Positions 24,380 to 38,000 of a DNA stretch of 64,000 nucleotides are shown piece by piece. Origin of the DNA: Stichopus chloronotus (taxonomy: Eukaryota; Echinodermata; Holothuroidea; Aspidochirotida; Stichopodidae). The DNA lies in assembly GCA_021234535.1 (NCBI GenBank), contig CM037829.1:32983976-33047975 (forward strand). The letters run 5' to 3'. The notes below the pieces were generated by a model. The model had not been told where the DNA came from and made no database searches. It worked only from the letters and a program-made list of their open reading frames with translations. Made by a program: the position numbers and the translations under genes. Within the stretch, counting starts at the first letter, position 1. Every line of letters begins with the position of its first letter.

Positions 24380-26228
24380 CACAGAATTATTGTTTATGCA
24401 GGAATGGATCCACAGAAGAATGAGGTTCAATGGTCACATTATTATGATGCACCACGATGCAGGTCGAGGGGGATCAGGACTTGTGTATGTGACACCCTTC
24501 CCCCCTTCCATCACCAAACAGAATATTAACTATGTGTGGCGATGGAACACCTGCAGGTGAGGATGCGAGGGGAGTTGGAGCATCCCTTTCCACAGGTGTC
24601 TGATCTAATTTCAGGTTGACACCACTCTCATAGAGAAGTTTCCATCTGTCACGGTTTTGGCAGCTGCTGGTAATTTTCTCACCATGTTGTTTTTTTAAGG
24701 ATTGCCTACCCTTTGTAGCAAAAGTTGACAGAGAACCTTTTCTCTTGAAACTTTTTCTAGTTTGCGTTATAATGAAAATGAAAAACAGAACTAACATTTT
24801 ATTTTGTCAAATATGAGTTTAGATGTTGTTGTGTTGATGCAACTCCTTTGCAATTTGTTGACACATTTAAGTCTTTTCACTCTACCCCTCGGAGGTATGT
24901 GTAACAAAGTGCTTTGGCAAAGTAAGACATTCCCCTATTGTTTTCCCCAGTGAATGTTAACTGGTGTGTAATTAGCCAAACAATCAGATTCCTAGGTTTT
25001 TATCATCCATTAAATCTACTCTGTGTGAAGGAAAAAGAAGCCACCCCCTTTTCGGTACAATACGAGTATGTGACTTTTTGAGTCGCATTGTGTTGTTTGA
25101 AGCCATTGCTAGCTAAATCTGCTGGTTGGATTGTTGTGATGGTTTTTGTAACGGCTTGAAAAGTCCAAAACTGCTGCTTTTGACGTCATTGTAACATCAG
25201 TCTTATTTGGCTCCTTGGTTCTTAAAATTCATCAGCTATGGCCGGATGATATCAATTCGAAAATTAAGCGAGTTCCAGCATGGAAGTAATGACAAAATAT
25301 GTTGATCTTCCTTCACATGTGACTCTGGAATTGATATGCAAATGATTAAATACAAATATATTATTAAAACAAGTGCAACTGGAAAATGAATACATAATGA
25401 GAGTTTTTATGACTGCTTTGGTATTTTCAAAGAATGATTTGGAATTTGAATTTATGTTTTCTAGTGACAGTTGTTTTTGCTATCATTAATTTCTTTTAAT
25501 GTCTTTGGTTATATTGTACCATGAGAGAGGCACCATACATGGAGTCTTTGAGTGTTGTTTATGGATCTGATGAGTGAAGACTCATAGGAACATTAGCAGC
25601 AATTTCTTGGGTTATCTTTTATGGTTTTAGAATATTTGTACCGTAATCAAAGATCTTGAAACTGTGTGGAATTGCAAAAGTCTTCCATCTGCAAACTTCT
25701 GAAAAAGAGTCAGTTGCCTTGGGTGGGATATCTCCTCTTCTATCCATAAGCCCACCTTTCATGTTACAGTGGAGCTGCGTGATTTCGAGGAAAGTGTGGA
25801 ATAGTGAGTGACGCACAGGTATGATGCTTACTGGTTTCTTATCTGTGAGCTGAGTTTGTTAAAGCCTAATATACATGGCAGGGACATTCTCTGAACACTG
25901 GCCTGTTTTATAGGCTCTTCCTCTATCAAGGGGTGACAATATTCGAAAAACAGCTTCACGAGTCTTTCGCACTAGTTACAAAATGATTTGTCAATACTTT
26001 AAGTGCAAGAATATGACCCCGGGGAAATCTTTGACCGCATACCTTGACATTTTTTACTTTTTAGGGAAAGTATCATGTGCTTCACTTTAAATAAGATCTT
26101 TCACTGTTTTACTTTTATGACTTCATATTTTATAATCATGGAGCAACAAGTCTGTTTACCATATTTTTGGAAGCTCGAATCTGTGCAAAGGCCTACGATG
26201 CCCCGAGCAAATTCGGGAACCTAAAAAA

Positions 26229-26290
26229 AGTTTAAACTTAAGTTTAAACTTGAGTTTAAACTTAAGTTTAAACTTAAGTTTAACTTAAGT
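26229..26290. repeat. Self-complementary 14-bp tandem repeat
   Basis: About four and a half copies of AAGTTTAAACTTA(A/G), each containing the palindrome GTTTAAAC, so the whole array can pair with itself on one strand. Confidence 0.85.
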
Positions 26291-26446
26291 CATGTTACGT
26301 TACAGGTCGGTATTTTTCTGTTGTGTGATATGAGAGCATATAAATATTTCGCACAGCAATACAGCTATAGACTCGTGTGTTGTGTATTTGGCTGTCGCAC
26401 TGGATTTCAGATGACCGCCCTCCTAAATATCCAATCGTTAGGTTGC

Positions 26447-26485
26447 ATACCGCCTAAATCATACCGCCTAAATCATACCGCCTAA
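26447..26485. repeat. 14-bp tandem repeat
   Basis: Two full copies of ATACCGCCTAAATC followed by a partial third (ATACCGCCTAA). It lies 160 bases from the palindromic array, which has the same unit length but a different sequence. Confidence 0.8.
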
Positions 26486-27581
26486 TTAGCAGTTGGGGAT
26501 TTCCACAATTTCACCTGTACGTATAACTTCATCTAAAGTGGCCAACAAAAACCAATTAATAAAAAACAGAGATCATCTCATAATTTTGAGGTAATTTCAA
26601 AATTTTGAGTTAATGTGTCAAAATTTGCACATAATACCTGCATTTTGTTTATTTGTCTTTGTCGGCCGTAAAGGCGGAACAAATTTGCAGTATGATTCTA
26701 TGATCCAAGTAGAGAAAACAGCGGGGTGATTACAGGAAGTGTAGGAAGGCTTATTACTGCAATTAATCACCACTAAACAAACAGACTAAACCAACTTGAA
26801 AGGCTTGTTTTCAGGAGAAGTTCCAATGTATTGATTTTGGAAGCATTTTCAATATTTCATCAAGATGTTGGTAATTGAGCATTGTAACCTGAGAGTCTTA
26901 GTGTATTTGATTTGGAAATGGAGCAATTGATGTAATTTTGGAAATGATTATGCATTTAGGATGACTGGTGGGGAACTGGAAAGTGCCTGAAAAATGGTCA
27001 CTCTTCCATCTTTCCTGTGAGTGGGAGCTCATAGTTGGTTGCCAAATGTGTGTGGTCAGTGGGGCAATTATTAGGGGCATGCTACCTCCACAGTGTTGTG
27101 TGTGTTTAGTGGCGTAGCATTTTGAGAGGGGGAGGGGGAACATTGGATGAGAAGCAAATTTATGCCCCGAAAACGGTAACCAATCAAAAGAGGGGAAGGG
27201 ATTTGGGGTGGGGTATAGTAACGCTAGAAAATTACAGTCGGATTTTTTGTTTTTTTTTTGGGGGGGGGGATTTGGGTACTGGGGAATCATTTTAATTTTT
27301 ACAAACCTTTCAATACTTGCTATTTCAATATCACAAACCTTTGATTACTTGCTCTAAAATGACCTAGTTCTTGTTAAGACACCTCTATTCGTGTGCGAGA
27401 CCCCCCTCCCCTCCAAAAGAAAAAAATAAAAATTCTAGCTTCACCGGAAAGATGTTTTAGGGAGCAGGAATGCGGTTGAGAGCATTGTTTTTGGTATACA
27501 TGGTCATGGTGTTCCATCACAAAATATTTGTCCTTTGATAATAACCTGTCACCAACTTTCATCCTATTGTTTCAACGAGAT

Positions 27582-27609
27582 CCCCCCCCCCCCACACACA
27601 CACACACAC
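27582..27609. repeat. Poly-C followed by (CA)n
   Basis: A run of twelve C continues directly into eight CA dinucleotides. Simple-sequence DNA. Confidence 0.9.
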
Positions 27610-29639
27610 TACGGGCACCGTGTAAACATTACGATGGTTATTTTATTCTAAGGTGACTGAGTAGTTGTTGGAGTGCGCCGCACTACAATCTTGTCATTAT
27701 ATACATCGAATCCCAAATTCTTTTGTCGAGCCTTGTATGGCTCATAACGCCTATCCTGTGCGTAACGTAACTTGGTTCATATAAATACGCATGCTCGACC
27801 TTTCCACAAGAGCAGTAAGTGCGACTTATGGCCATCTCCATGCCAAAATTTACAGAGGAAAAGCAAATGTCACAACTGCAACAACAATTTAATGACTTTA
27901 AGTGATGAGAGAGCCCTGGATATAGTTCCAGAAAAAGCTATGAAATGTTGTTCGGCCTTTTTCCAATGAGGTGATCAACCTGGAGTATCAACCTTTGTTT
28001 CCAAATTTGTGTGCTATACAGCGCCATTGTGTTTTATGTGGTGTCACAGAATCGCGTCCTGCTTCACGGTTTTTTGTGGTTACAACATGACGTCCTTGTA
28101 CAGAATCATGTACTGCTCTCATGTTCCATTTCAGTGGTGAAACAGAAAGCCAGTTTTGACAAATTTACAGCAGCACTAGAGTACTCTTTATAACTCAGAG
28201 CAGTACAGTGTTGGGCGACATATATAGTAACCATAAGCGTCAGCAGTTTTACAACGAAATGAGAGAGATCCAATGGAATTTTTGTTTCGTCCAGTGTGAT
28301 TTAAAAAAAATGGATTTGGAAAGGGGCCAACAGGAAACGGCAATCCTTTCCCCAAAACGCTACTACTAAGAGGTAGATCCACAGAGACTGGCTTACTCCC
28401 ACCAACAAGGACTTGCCTACAGCTCGCACCACAATTCTGCGTGTTTGTATAGGCAAATGCAGTTCTAGTTTAGTTTGAACTTCAAAGAAAGTCAGGGAAG
28501 TTGTGATACATCTTTCCATCTGGCATTTGGGCAGAAGCCAAGAAAAACTTCTTAATGAGAAATTGGCAGTAAGGATTGTTAGGCCTAGACCTCTAAAGTC
28601 ACAAACTGCTGATCAAAATATATGCCATTCAAATGGTGAAAGAAACAGCTACAAATTCGATACTTGTGTTCAAGATTTATTTTACAACAGCTCCTAGTAT
28701 AGTAGAGTCCATTGTAACAAACTCGTCATAGACTCCCTAACCTTAAGTTCAAAAGTCCCAAACCAGCTATAGTGACCTGCGAGCGACCAATAAAATATCC
28801 GCCACTCCGATCTAGTTTGTAAATTTACAAGAACAGTGAAGGCTGAAACATCACCTTCCTATGTTGACCATATACTGACAATATTAAGTTGGCGTGGGCT
28901 GTTGCCGTGATCTTGATTTTTCCATAGGACAACCTTAAAGGGATCACTAAGTCCCCCAAACAGATTTCGGTGGTGTGCTACCGTCGGTGGTGTACTACCG
29001 AATGATCTCATTTGATGGACAGATTTTTTCACGATCGGTAATGCTCTTTCTTAATAACATCCACCGTCGAGGAACTTTTGGAATCAGAAATTTGTTTTTG
29101 TTAGCTTTGTACTCCAAATTTCTCAAGCGGACAAGTTATGAAGCGTTAACGATATGCACATATGAAACTCAATGATATTATCCTCCACGTCTCATCTTAC
29201 AGATTCTGATACCATGTGATTACCTAGAAACCTTTATGTGATTACATTGAAACATTCATTCTTAATAGAATTCATTCATTCATTGTATGAAAGTAGAATT
29301 AAGGAATATTAACACAAAAATATGTACAATTTTCAAATTATTCTTCCGACTTTTTAAAGCTGTACAATAAATCATACGGATTAGGATTTTTATTAAATTC
29401 ACTAATTATTTATAAACTAATTACAACTGAAACTTTTAATGTTTGCCATACCATATATTGCAATTGTGGGATTTTGAAGTAGGGCCTACGCCCATCATAT
29501 CACGCATCAGTCCGGGCTAACACGGTACCGTGATCTGTAATCGTATTCTATAGAGTGACTCAATCGAAGTTCTAGAAATAGATAAACTAGAATGACCTCA
29601 CTGTACTAACAAACTGATCAAATGAAGCCGAACAATAAT

Positions 29640-29759
29640 GGGGGGGGGGGGGGGGGGTGAGGCAAAACAGCCATGTCTTCACCATTTGCATACAATGCAC
29701 GTAACACCAGAAAATTTGTTGCTTTGATATCTAACTACATCTTGGGGGGGGGGGGGGGG
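29640..29759. repeat. Pair of long poly-G runs
   Basis: Eighteen G at 29640-29657 and sixteen G at 29744-29759, on the same strand and 86 bases apart. Confidence 0.95.
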
Positions 29760-30002
29760 AGGACAGAGGTAAATGCAGCGGTGTGACTGTTTTTATTTAG
29801 ATAACTTGATAATATTCAGGGACTGAAACTACGTCTCAACGTTTAGCTGTTTGCGAGTTCTATTATCCTAAAATTTTCACTGGATTTGTTTTACGCGGTT
29901 TCATGAGAGAGTCTTGGGCAATGATACAGAACTTGGGATTCACGACGTCATTCTCATTATTCTATTTCTCTAATCGAAGTATGATGATGAAAACTTGAAC
30001 GA

Positions 30003-30720
30003 GGAAGTCAAAGGACTTTGTGATTCCTTGCCAATATTAATGAAGGACACAGTGCAACATGTACATACCAATTTTGAAATTCAAACACCTTATCATTCTA
30101 GAGAAGGCATGCCTACACTAAGCTCTTTTGACAACTGTGTACACTGAGCAGTTTTATATGTTTTCACATTTTGACCTCTGGTGAAATCAAATGAAATTTG
30201 GCCTTTGCCAATATCAACTGGGAATCATTCACTCACTATGGCCAATCCACACACTGAGCATGAAATTAGTCAACATTATGCTTCTTGGGATACTGTGTTT
30301 ACAAGGGTTTCATGGTTTAACTTATGCTGACCTCAAATGACTTTTGACCTTCACCCCAAACAATAGGATCATCTACTCACTATATGATCAACCCAAACAT
30401 TGAGTATGACATAAGTCAAAAATACGCTTCTTAAGATATCGTGTTTACAGGTTTTCACAATTTGACTCTGATGACCTTTGACCTCTACCAAAAACGATAG
30501 GGAACATCTACTCACTATAACCAATCCACACACTACGTATGACATTACTCACGATTTCTCTTCTTGAGATATTGTGTTTACAAGGTTTTCACAAATTGAC
30601 ATCTGGTGACCTCGAATGATCTTTGATCTCTACCAATATCTGTAGGGATCATCTACTTAACATGACCAATCCACACATTACAAGCAAATGGATCACTTGT
30701 TCTCCAGTAACACAAATGCA
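30003..30720 (-). mobile_element. Reversed copy of the 145-bp tandem-unit element
   Basis: Begins with gtgattccttgccaatatt, the reverse complement of the right boundary of the 16.6-kb copy. It then shows four drifted units with text such as 'atcatctactcactat...ccaatccacacact...gatattgtgtttacaaggttttcac' and one exact TGACCTTTGACCT at 30472-30484, plus near matches at about 30331 and 30605. The far boundary (hairpin and TG stretch) is not present, so this copy is truncated. Confidence 0.65.
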
Positions 30721-31508
30721 GTCCGCTAGATCGCGGTCAAGTATAATTATCATACAAATGCCTCGTTCAAACATATCACCAACGATGTTGCACACAGTTT
30801 TACCGGCAAGATTTAGATACAATGAAATTTACGTCTAAGAAAACTTAAGAGCAATGGACGTCACACAATTAGGCCTTAATTTCAAAAATTCAATATCTAC
30901 CTTACATACTTAAAGCATCTGTATATACACCAGCTGAGCTGAGCACATCCATGAACGTACATGATGTGACAAACACATAGCCGTTTCATCGGGTTGGGAA
31001 GTTGCGGCCAGCCGGCGGGCCATCTGCGACCCACGGGGAGACATTATGCAGCCCTAATTTATAAAACCCCCCTTCTGATCAGAAATGACACATTAAATAA
31101 GATACGAAGCCGAAAGGAAGGGTAACAAACTATACATACATAGCTTGTGACAATTACATTTTGTTTTCAAACTGAATCTTGCATCTATCGCATATGCAAA
31201 TTGTTTAGAGTTTAACATTTTTTTTTTTTTTGAATCCGCCTTGCCATAGATATATCTACAAGCATAGTACTACTTCATCCACACAATTCTTCTGTCAAGG
31301 AGGTTACTTTTTTTTTTTCGTGTTTTCGGGCCGTGACATTTGTTTTTACAGAACAGATAATTATAATGTAAAATAAAATAAAAAAGAACATTAGGTTCCT
31401 GGCTTGTAACATGTGCGGTCCGCCATGAAGTTCAAAGGTGCAAAAGGTGGCTTGAAAGTTTGGCCACTCCGCTGTAGATATTTGTGTTCCCTGAACATTT
31501 CGAAACCT

Positions 31509-31525
31509 CCCCCCCCCCCCCCCCC
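31509..31525. repeat. Poly-C run
   Basis: Seventeen C in a row, one of the longest homopolymers in the window. Confidence 0.95.
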
Positions 31526-32659
31526 TCTTCTCTGTGATTCGTTATGAGACTGTCTCAACTGTGAAAATTACAGCCTTCATGCCTGCCATTTAAGTACAAC
31601 CGAACAACCGATATTACCTCTGTTCGCTTGAAGTTTCCGAAAGTAAAAGGCTTTATACAAAAAAAAGAAAGAAAAAAAAATACTCTGAGAATATCCTTAG
31701 GTGAAACTAACAAGTCTCAGATTGATGAAGGGAAAGTTGAGATGTTTCTGCACCCAACATAATCTCTCCTATACAAATAGCCATGTTAATGAGGCATTAA
31801 CAATCTTTTCGTTCAACTGGAATAAAGGGTTTGACAGAAGTATTTCTAGAGCAATTTGCGTTTACTTTTCTTTTCTGTCCTCAGAGCTACAGAGCCAGAC
31901 AAAAAAACTACTAGACTCAATTAGCTGTGAAGTTTTTCAACGGACTGACTAGTACTGGCTGACAGGCCTACAAACGGTATGTCTTTTTCTTCTATAGCTA
32001 AAGTTATTTAAACTCGAAAATGGTTAAGATCTCGCACTTTGCAAACGCTGTGCCTTGGAAAATGAGAATTCCATCACACTCTAAGCTCATTACGGTCAGT
32101 TAAAAATCAACACTACCGTCACAAAACCACAAAGGACATAGGCTGATGTTTCTTACATTCTTTGCATCTGAAATTCAGCTAGTCTGAGTTTCGTATTGGT
32201 GCAGGGTTTTCAACCAATAATTTTCTCATGAGGACAGTTTTGGCAACATTGTCTATGCTGAATCTTTAACAATGTTGCTGGGATGGTAATTTGCAAGGGG
32301 TCAAAGTGTGAAATGGTCAGTAGGGTATGGTTCAACAAAGCGCCGCTAACCCTTTTCACTTTCACTAGGTATGATACTTTCGTGCAAACATTAATAATTT
32401 CTCATACGTGAGCAAATATTCTATACCTCACCTGACAAAAAGAAAACCCTCCACCCCCCCCCCCCCTTAAAAAAATGCCCAACAACATTTCAACTCAGAA
32501 GGAGCCTTTCTGTTTGTTTAAATGACATTTAAGTTAATATCAGTAGCTTCCTAAGAAAGCCAAGGGATGTTTCTTCATGCACATTCAAAAGTAACATTTG
32601 CTGTGGCAAGCAATGTGTTGTCAAGACCACCCACACTGCTTCCTTTGGTTCATTACAGA

Positions 32660-32665
32660 TTTATT
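32660..32665 (-). terminator. Possible poly(A) signal of the Ig receptor gene
   Basis: AATAAA on the minus strand, about 870 bases beyond the stop codon at 33533. It is the first canonical hexamer I found downstream; a closer non-canonical signal cannot be excluded. Confidence 0.35.
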
Positions 32666-33532
32666 GTTTTTCAGATTTGAGATTAATTTTAGATGACAAA
32701 GGTTGGAGGGACATATTCCTTACCTTCACACACATGCATCCTGATTAGAATGATCCAACCTTCTGAAGTCACTGGTTCAGTTCTAAAAGAACTCATGCAC
32801 CAAGTTGTTTTGATCAAAAAACCAAAGCTGCATGACAAAATTATTAACAGAAATGATTGTGTGAGCGAGAAACTCACCGGAAAACCAAAGTGGCAAGTGA
32901 CAATCAGTTGTGCAAATTATCAACCAGTCACTGAACCTCTTTCTTCTTCTTTTGTTTTAAGCTTTTTCCCTTAGAAATAATCAATAATCATCTTTACAGC
33001 TTTATCATGCAATATTTGACAGAAAAATGTAAAGAAAGGTTAAATTTGATCATGTACAGAAGCAGCCAGGAGGCAGACTATTACATGCCATCAACAGATG
33101 ATTTGTCAATTTTCAAATACAAGACAATCAAGTCAAGAAAGCGGACAAGGACGTAAGTGCCAGAAGATAAAACACCAAGCTTCTTACAACATACGAGACA
33201 AGAAACGGTGACATCTTCTGCAGCATCAGCAATGCTCTTTCTTCATGCTCTTTCCTTTTCGATTGGATAGTACAAGTAAAGTGTCTCCTGCAGTTTTGCT
33301 ACCATATTAAATTGAGTAACTCTTTCACCCCTGAGCAGGCTGGAGGAGAAACAAATGTCATTCTCATGGACGACAGAAGTGACACCTGAATGATACCAGC
33401 ATGGTAGTCTTGTTCATTGAGTCCTGCCTCAGCAGGCATTCTATGATAGTATGTGCCAGAATACTCAGAAACATGAACACACCGTACAGTACATACGAAC
33501 CATCCATGTTTGTGGTCAAGGCTTACAGTCAG

Positions 33533-35026
33533 CTACTTTGAATAACAAGAGGTCACGGTGCTTCTATCCACATACGGGTTCTCTGGTTGCATCATGTACT
33601 CTGAGAGTGGCCTGCTCAGCGATGGGAGCTTCCGACGGGGCAGGGTGTGGTCCTTGCAGGCAGAGGAGAGTCTGTTCCTGATGAGGGACCTGCGCTTGTG
33701 TCTGTCTGACTTGTGTCTGATCTTCACCAGAGATTTCAGTTGGTCGGTGGGCTCCTTGCCCTCATTGCCTTCTTCGATGGCGTCTATGGTCGGACATGAA
33801 CTGGAGAGCTTGTACTGCTGGAACCAATTCTGGTAGTCGCTGTTTCTTCTCTTGCCCAGCAGGGATGAGGACCTATGGTTCATGGTATGGCACTTGTTGC
33901 CCCCACTACTGGATGACAAGGGGGGCTTTCCGAACGGGAATGTGAAGGCCTGGCCGCTCTTCGGGGTCGTTTCCTTCTGAGACACATCATCAGCCGGATC
34001 GGTGAAAAAGTAAAGGGCGTTCTGTGCGGAAACGTTAGACGCGTGAAGAGGAAGGCTGTTGCGATTGTTGAGCTGCGCCTCCATGACGTCAGACGAGAAA
34101 CTGAACATCGAATGTCTGAGCCGAGCTGGCATGCTGTTCTGTGACAGCCGAAGGTGGGCATTTGCATACTGAATCTCCTCTGAGCTGCTCTTCCCGGTGG
34201 GGATCGGGGGCAAAGAACGAGTAGGTCTCCTGGACAGGTCTCGCTGAGGGGTGTCGCTCGACTCTGAGAGGGAAGCATTGAACGTGGCATAGATGTGTCT
34301 CATCTTTTTGATTCGGTGCTGCTTCCTGCAGAAAACAATCAGCGCAAAGAAGAAAGCACAGACAGAAATCCCAGCGTAGACGACCAAGCACCAGAATGCC
34401 GCGGAACAGTCAACGATCTCAAAGCGCATGATATCCACTTTACCAAAGACAGTCCTCACTGTACAATTCATTTCAAAGTGGGTGGACTTGTGGGCGGACT
34501 CTCCGGGTTGGCGGACCCTCCAGGCCACTGCACTGTCGTTGCTTTCTACCATCTCAAAATGACGACCTATCGACTGGCAGACAAAACTGTATGAATATGC
34601 AGTGGGGGAAACATGCACTTCCATGGAGTTCCTGCTGCTGTCCATCATTCCCTGCAGAGGGAAAGAAAGGCTGCATGATGCACTGCCTTCTTTGGTTGCA
34701 TGACAGTTAAAGAGTTGGTCCTTGAAACAAAATGGTTTCTCAGAGGATAAGTTACCACTGATACAGGTAAGAGAAGCAGCCACGACATTGCTTTGAACAT
34801 GTGCCCAGCAATTGAGAAAGTGATTCACGCCGCCTTTGCTTCCTTCATCGCCGTGAAGGAACACCGCGAGGGAGTGCTCCCTGACCGTGGAACACCTATA
34901 ATAGCCGGTGTCGTTGACACTGCCAAACATTGCAAAATAGTGCTCGTTCATCCTCTCACTTAAGGTTTTGGTCTGAATCACTGTGTAGGTACTGTTGTCT
35001 GTAACTTTGTACATGAGGTCAACATC
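33533..35026 (-). CDS. Ig receptor coding exon 2 (second half of Ig, membrane segment, tail)
   Basis: Minus-strand frame open from the acceptor (AG at 35028-35027) to the stop at 33533-33535. The four codons before the first internal ATG (DVDL) are in frame and needed to complete the Ig domain, so the ATG at 35014 is not the true start. The rest of the ectodomain, membrane span and cytoplasmic tail are all in this one exon. Confidence 0.85.
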   Translation of the reverse strand, partial: DVDLMYKVTDNSTYTVIQTKTLSERMNEHYFAMFGSVNDTGYYRCSTVREHSLAVFLHGDEGSKGGVNHFLNCWAHVQSNVVAASLTCISGNLSSEKPFCFKDQLFNCHATKEGSASCSLSFPLQGMMDSSRNSMEVHVSPTAYSYSFVCQSIGRHFEMVESNDSAVAWRVRQPGESAHKSTHFEMNCTVRTVFGKVDIMRFEIVDCSAAFWCLVVYAGISVCAFFFALIVFCRKQHRIKKMRHIYATFNASLSESSDTPQRDLSRRPTRSLPPIPTGKSSSEEIQYANAHLRLSQNSMPARLRHSMFSFSSDVMEAQLNNRNSLPLHASNVSAQNALYFFTDPADDVSQKETTPKSGQAFTFPFGKPPLSSSSGGNKCHTMNHRSSSLLGKRRNSDYQNWFQQYKLSSSCPTIDAIEEGNEGKEPTDQLKSLVKIRHKSDRHKRRSLIRNRLSSACKDHTLPRRKLPSLSRPLSEYMMQPENPYVDRSTVTSCYSK

Positions 35027-38000
35027 CTGTAATGAAATAGAGGGAAAAAAGAATAGATGAGAAATAAATAAATATTGTATTGTCTATGATGTCATACTCT
35101 GATGCTTGAAAAACCCTCAAAGCCTCAAAGGTAAATATTTTGTGGAAATGTCAAAACTCTTTACTCCATGCTCTCAGCAATACCAGAGGAGTTGCGAAGT
35201 TGGTATTGTATGATGGTGAGTATCTCTGATGTGTAAGTCAACATATGTACACAGGCACAGTGTGTGTCAAAAAGTTGGTAACTACGACCACTCACATACA
35301 ATGATTAGCCTCTGTATCTACAAAAATACCTTAAAACAGTCCAAGTGAAGTTGATGAAAAGTTGTAACCATACATTTTTTTTTACTCTCTTATTGAAGGT
35401 CACTATTTCACGTAACGGCTATCGATAATAAATGCAAGAGGCACGGGAGAAGAAAAACTAAAAGGAAAGAAGTCATTATAAACAAGTATCTATAGTCGTC
35501 ACTGATGCCACGGCAGCCGATCTTTTCCAAGTTCTCATTCGAATTTTTCTCGGATAATGGTATTTGTGTGAGAAAGAAATCTTTCAAAAAGGGACTGCAG
35601 ATCATGACCAGAAGGAGTAATTTTTTCCTGCCTTACTTATCAAAAATGTATAATTTTATGAAAACAATAATTAAATTAACTATTTGGCCATGACTGTCAC
35701 CAAATAATAACCCACAGTGCCGTAATTATGAAGTTCTACATCTGTGATTTCCAAATCCACGCAGGGAAACTCCCATTACAAAAAAAATCTGAGTAATACC
35801 ATAGAACAAGAAATGTTCATCTGTGGTATCTAAGGCATCCTGTCAAAGACTGCATTGACCAGATTCTACAGTGGATACAAGAGGGGACTAAAATTTGTAA
35901 TATCGAGATAGTGAATAATGCTAGGATGGAAACAACTTCCACCAATAATATGCTTAAAACTTTGCTTCCATTTTCAGACCGCCCGTCTTTGTAATCACGT
36001 GTAACTTGTTCAATGCTTATGCCGTCCGCTTTATCTCTCCAAATAAAGTTAAATATCATAAATATGCTTCATTCAATTTCGAGGAACCAGGAAGGGAAAG
36101 CAAGTGACAGTTTCAAGCAGGTAAAATACTAGACTCGAAATACAGTTACTCATGATGTAGGGAACTATTCTATTCTGACCAGGAACAGACTAATTGTTTC
36201 ATTCAGTAGTGAAAAAACTGACCATCTGCTCCTTCCCCCATCCAACACCTGCACCCCCCATGCATTCAACACCTACATCCCCCTCCACCCATCCAACACC
36301 TGCCCCACCCATCAAACACCTGCCCCACCTATCAAACACCTGCCACACCCCCCTCCTCCACCCCCAACAATCCATCCAACATCACACCATGTATAAATGT
36401 TATCACAACTATAACAGTTCAAATGTAATCAACAAAACACTAGGGAGTAAAATGGCAAACTTCATGTAAAGCCAATTCACTTGAACACTATGACAGCAGA
36501 GTTCGGAAACCAATGTTTAGAAGCAGGATTCTTGACGGCAAAATACTGACAGGTTACCTTGCTATCACAAACACTTTGAATCTATACAAACAATGAATGC
36601 GACGAATATTTCGGAGGTCACGAGGCAATTTTTTTTGTCGGTCAAATTTCAATCATGGGAGATCATTATTGATTTTCTCTGATCGACCTAAGCGCTTGGC
36701 AAATGTAAGAAATTGCCGATGGAAGGGAACGTCACCATAAAACAACTGAAACTGTAGCTTTGTATGGTAGTTGTTAGAAACAAACTCGCTATCTCTGGTA
36801 ATCACAATCACCTTTGAAAAATAATCTATCAAAGTTTACAAAACAACTTCAAATTACTTTGTTTTGCTGAAATTAAGATACAGAAAATCACTATGAAAAT
36901 CAAAACCCATTGAGGCCACAATGACACAAGTTACTTGGTTTGGCATGAGGAAAATTCCATCACAACTCTTGGTGACTTAAGCACAAAAATGCATATTCAT
37001 TACCACTGATCACAAACTCTCATTGGTTATTGTCACACAATCAAGTGATGCTAATGGCAGAACATGATTGGACAGGTTTGACGCATGAGCAAATAACAGC
37101 TGAATATTCATTAAACATAATATTCACCCTCTGTTAAGTCATAGGTTTAGTTATGATAGCAGAATGATTATATGAGAGCTAAATAGAGAGAGATTTTAAT
37201 ACAACACACTTGGAAAGAATTGTTATTCTTCTTATTTTGGAAGAAATCTAAGATTTTTCTTCAGGATTAATGGCTTGTAATAAATTGCTCTCCCCAGCCT
37301 ATGCATGAAATTCAAGAAACTGTCATATTCAATTCTTCTAACTGAACTTTTTCATTTTAATAATAAATTTGTCTTTTTTTAACCAAATTTGTATCACCGT
37401 AATGTATTCGGTATGATGTATTCCCAGTTCCTACAATTCTGATTTCTAAAATCTTGATAACGTAGGGCAAAGAAATTTTCCAACTGATGGGATTCTTCAT
37501 GTCTCGTTTAGAGATGCAAAACTTCTAGCAGGTGAGCCAATGTGCCATATTTTCACCGGACTTTAGAAAAGATGATTTGTGACTGTTTTGTGACTGTTTG
37601 TGACTGTCGATTTCAAACAGCTGCAACGAAACTCTGACAAGTCGCAACAACCCACTAGCCTTTGGCACACCTGACGAGACACGTAAGTGACTCATCTCAA
37701 CAATGCTCTCATACAAAATGAGACAGGGAAAACAAAACTCTGAAAGTCACTTTAACCCACTGCAGGCAGACGCAGCCGAAGTTACATGAAAGTGTCCGCT
37801 GACCACATACAGAGTGACATCAACCAGCTGCTAAAGCAATTCCATGAAAGGACGAAACTGACTCACTTGGTCTCATGACACTTACTACAGACTGGGTGAG
37901 ACAATATCATAATTCTCAAATGGTCACTTTTCATGAAGGGAAAGAAAGTGATTCTGACAGAAAATTTCAGAAAAATGATTTGGACATTCACTATGAGATT

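Larger units (their letters stand above)
24380..33532. other. Intergenic region between TAB1 and the Ig receptor gene
   Basis: Starts with the TAB1 3' UTR. Holds two short 14-bp tandem repeats (26.23 and 26.45 kb), CA and poly-C tracts near 27.58 kb, two long poly-G runs at 29.64 and 29.74 kb, a reversed copy of the 145-bp element at 30.0-30.7 kb, and poly-C at 31.51 kb. The end of the region (about 32.66-33.53 kb) is probably the 3' UTR of the minus-strand Ig receptor gene. No other gene recognised. Confidence 0.5.

Noticed and set aside
33880..34391. Two further minus-strand frames of 100-136 codons
   Set aside because: They overlap the Ig receptor exon in other frames; the main frame has the membrane segment and motifs.
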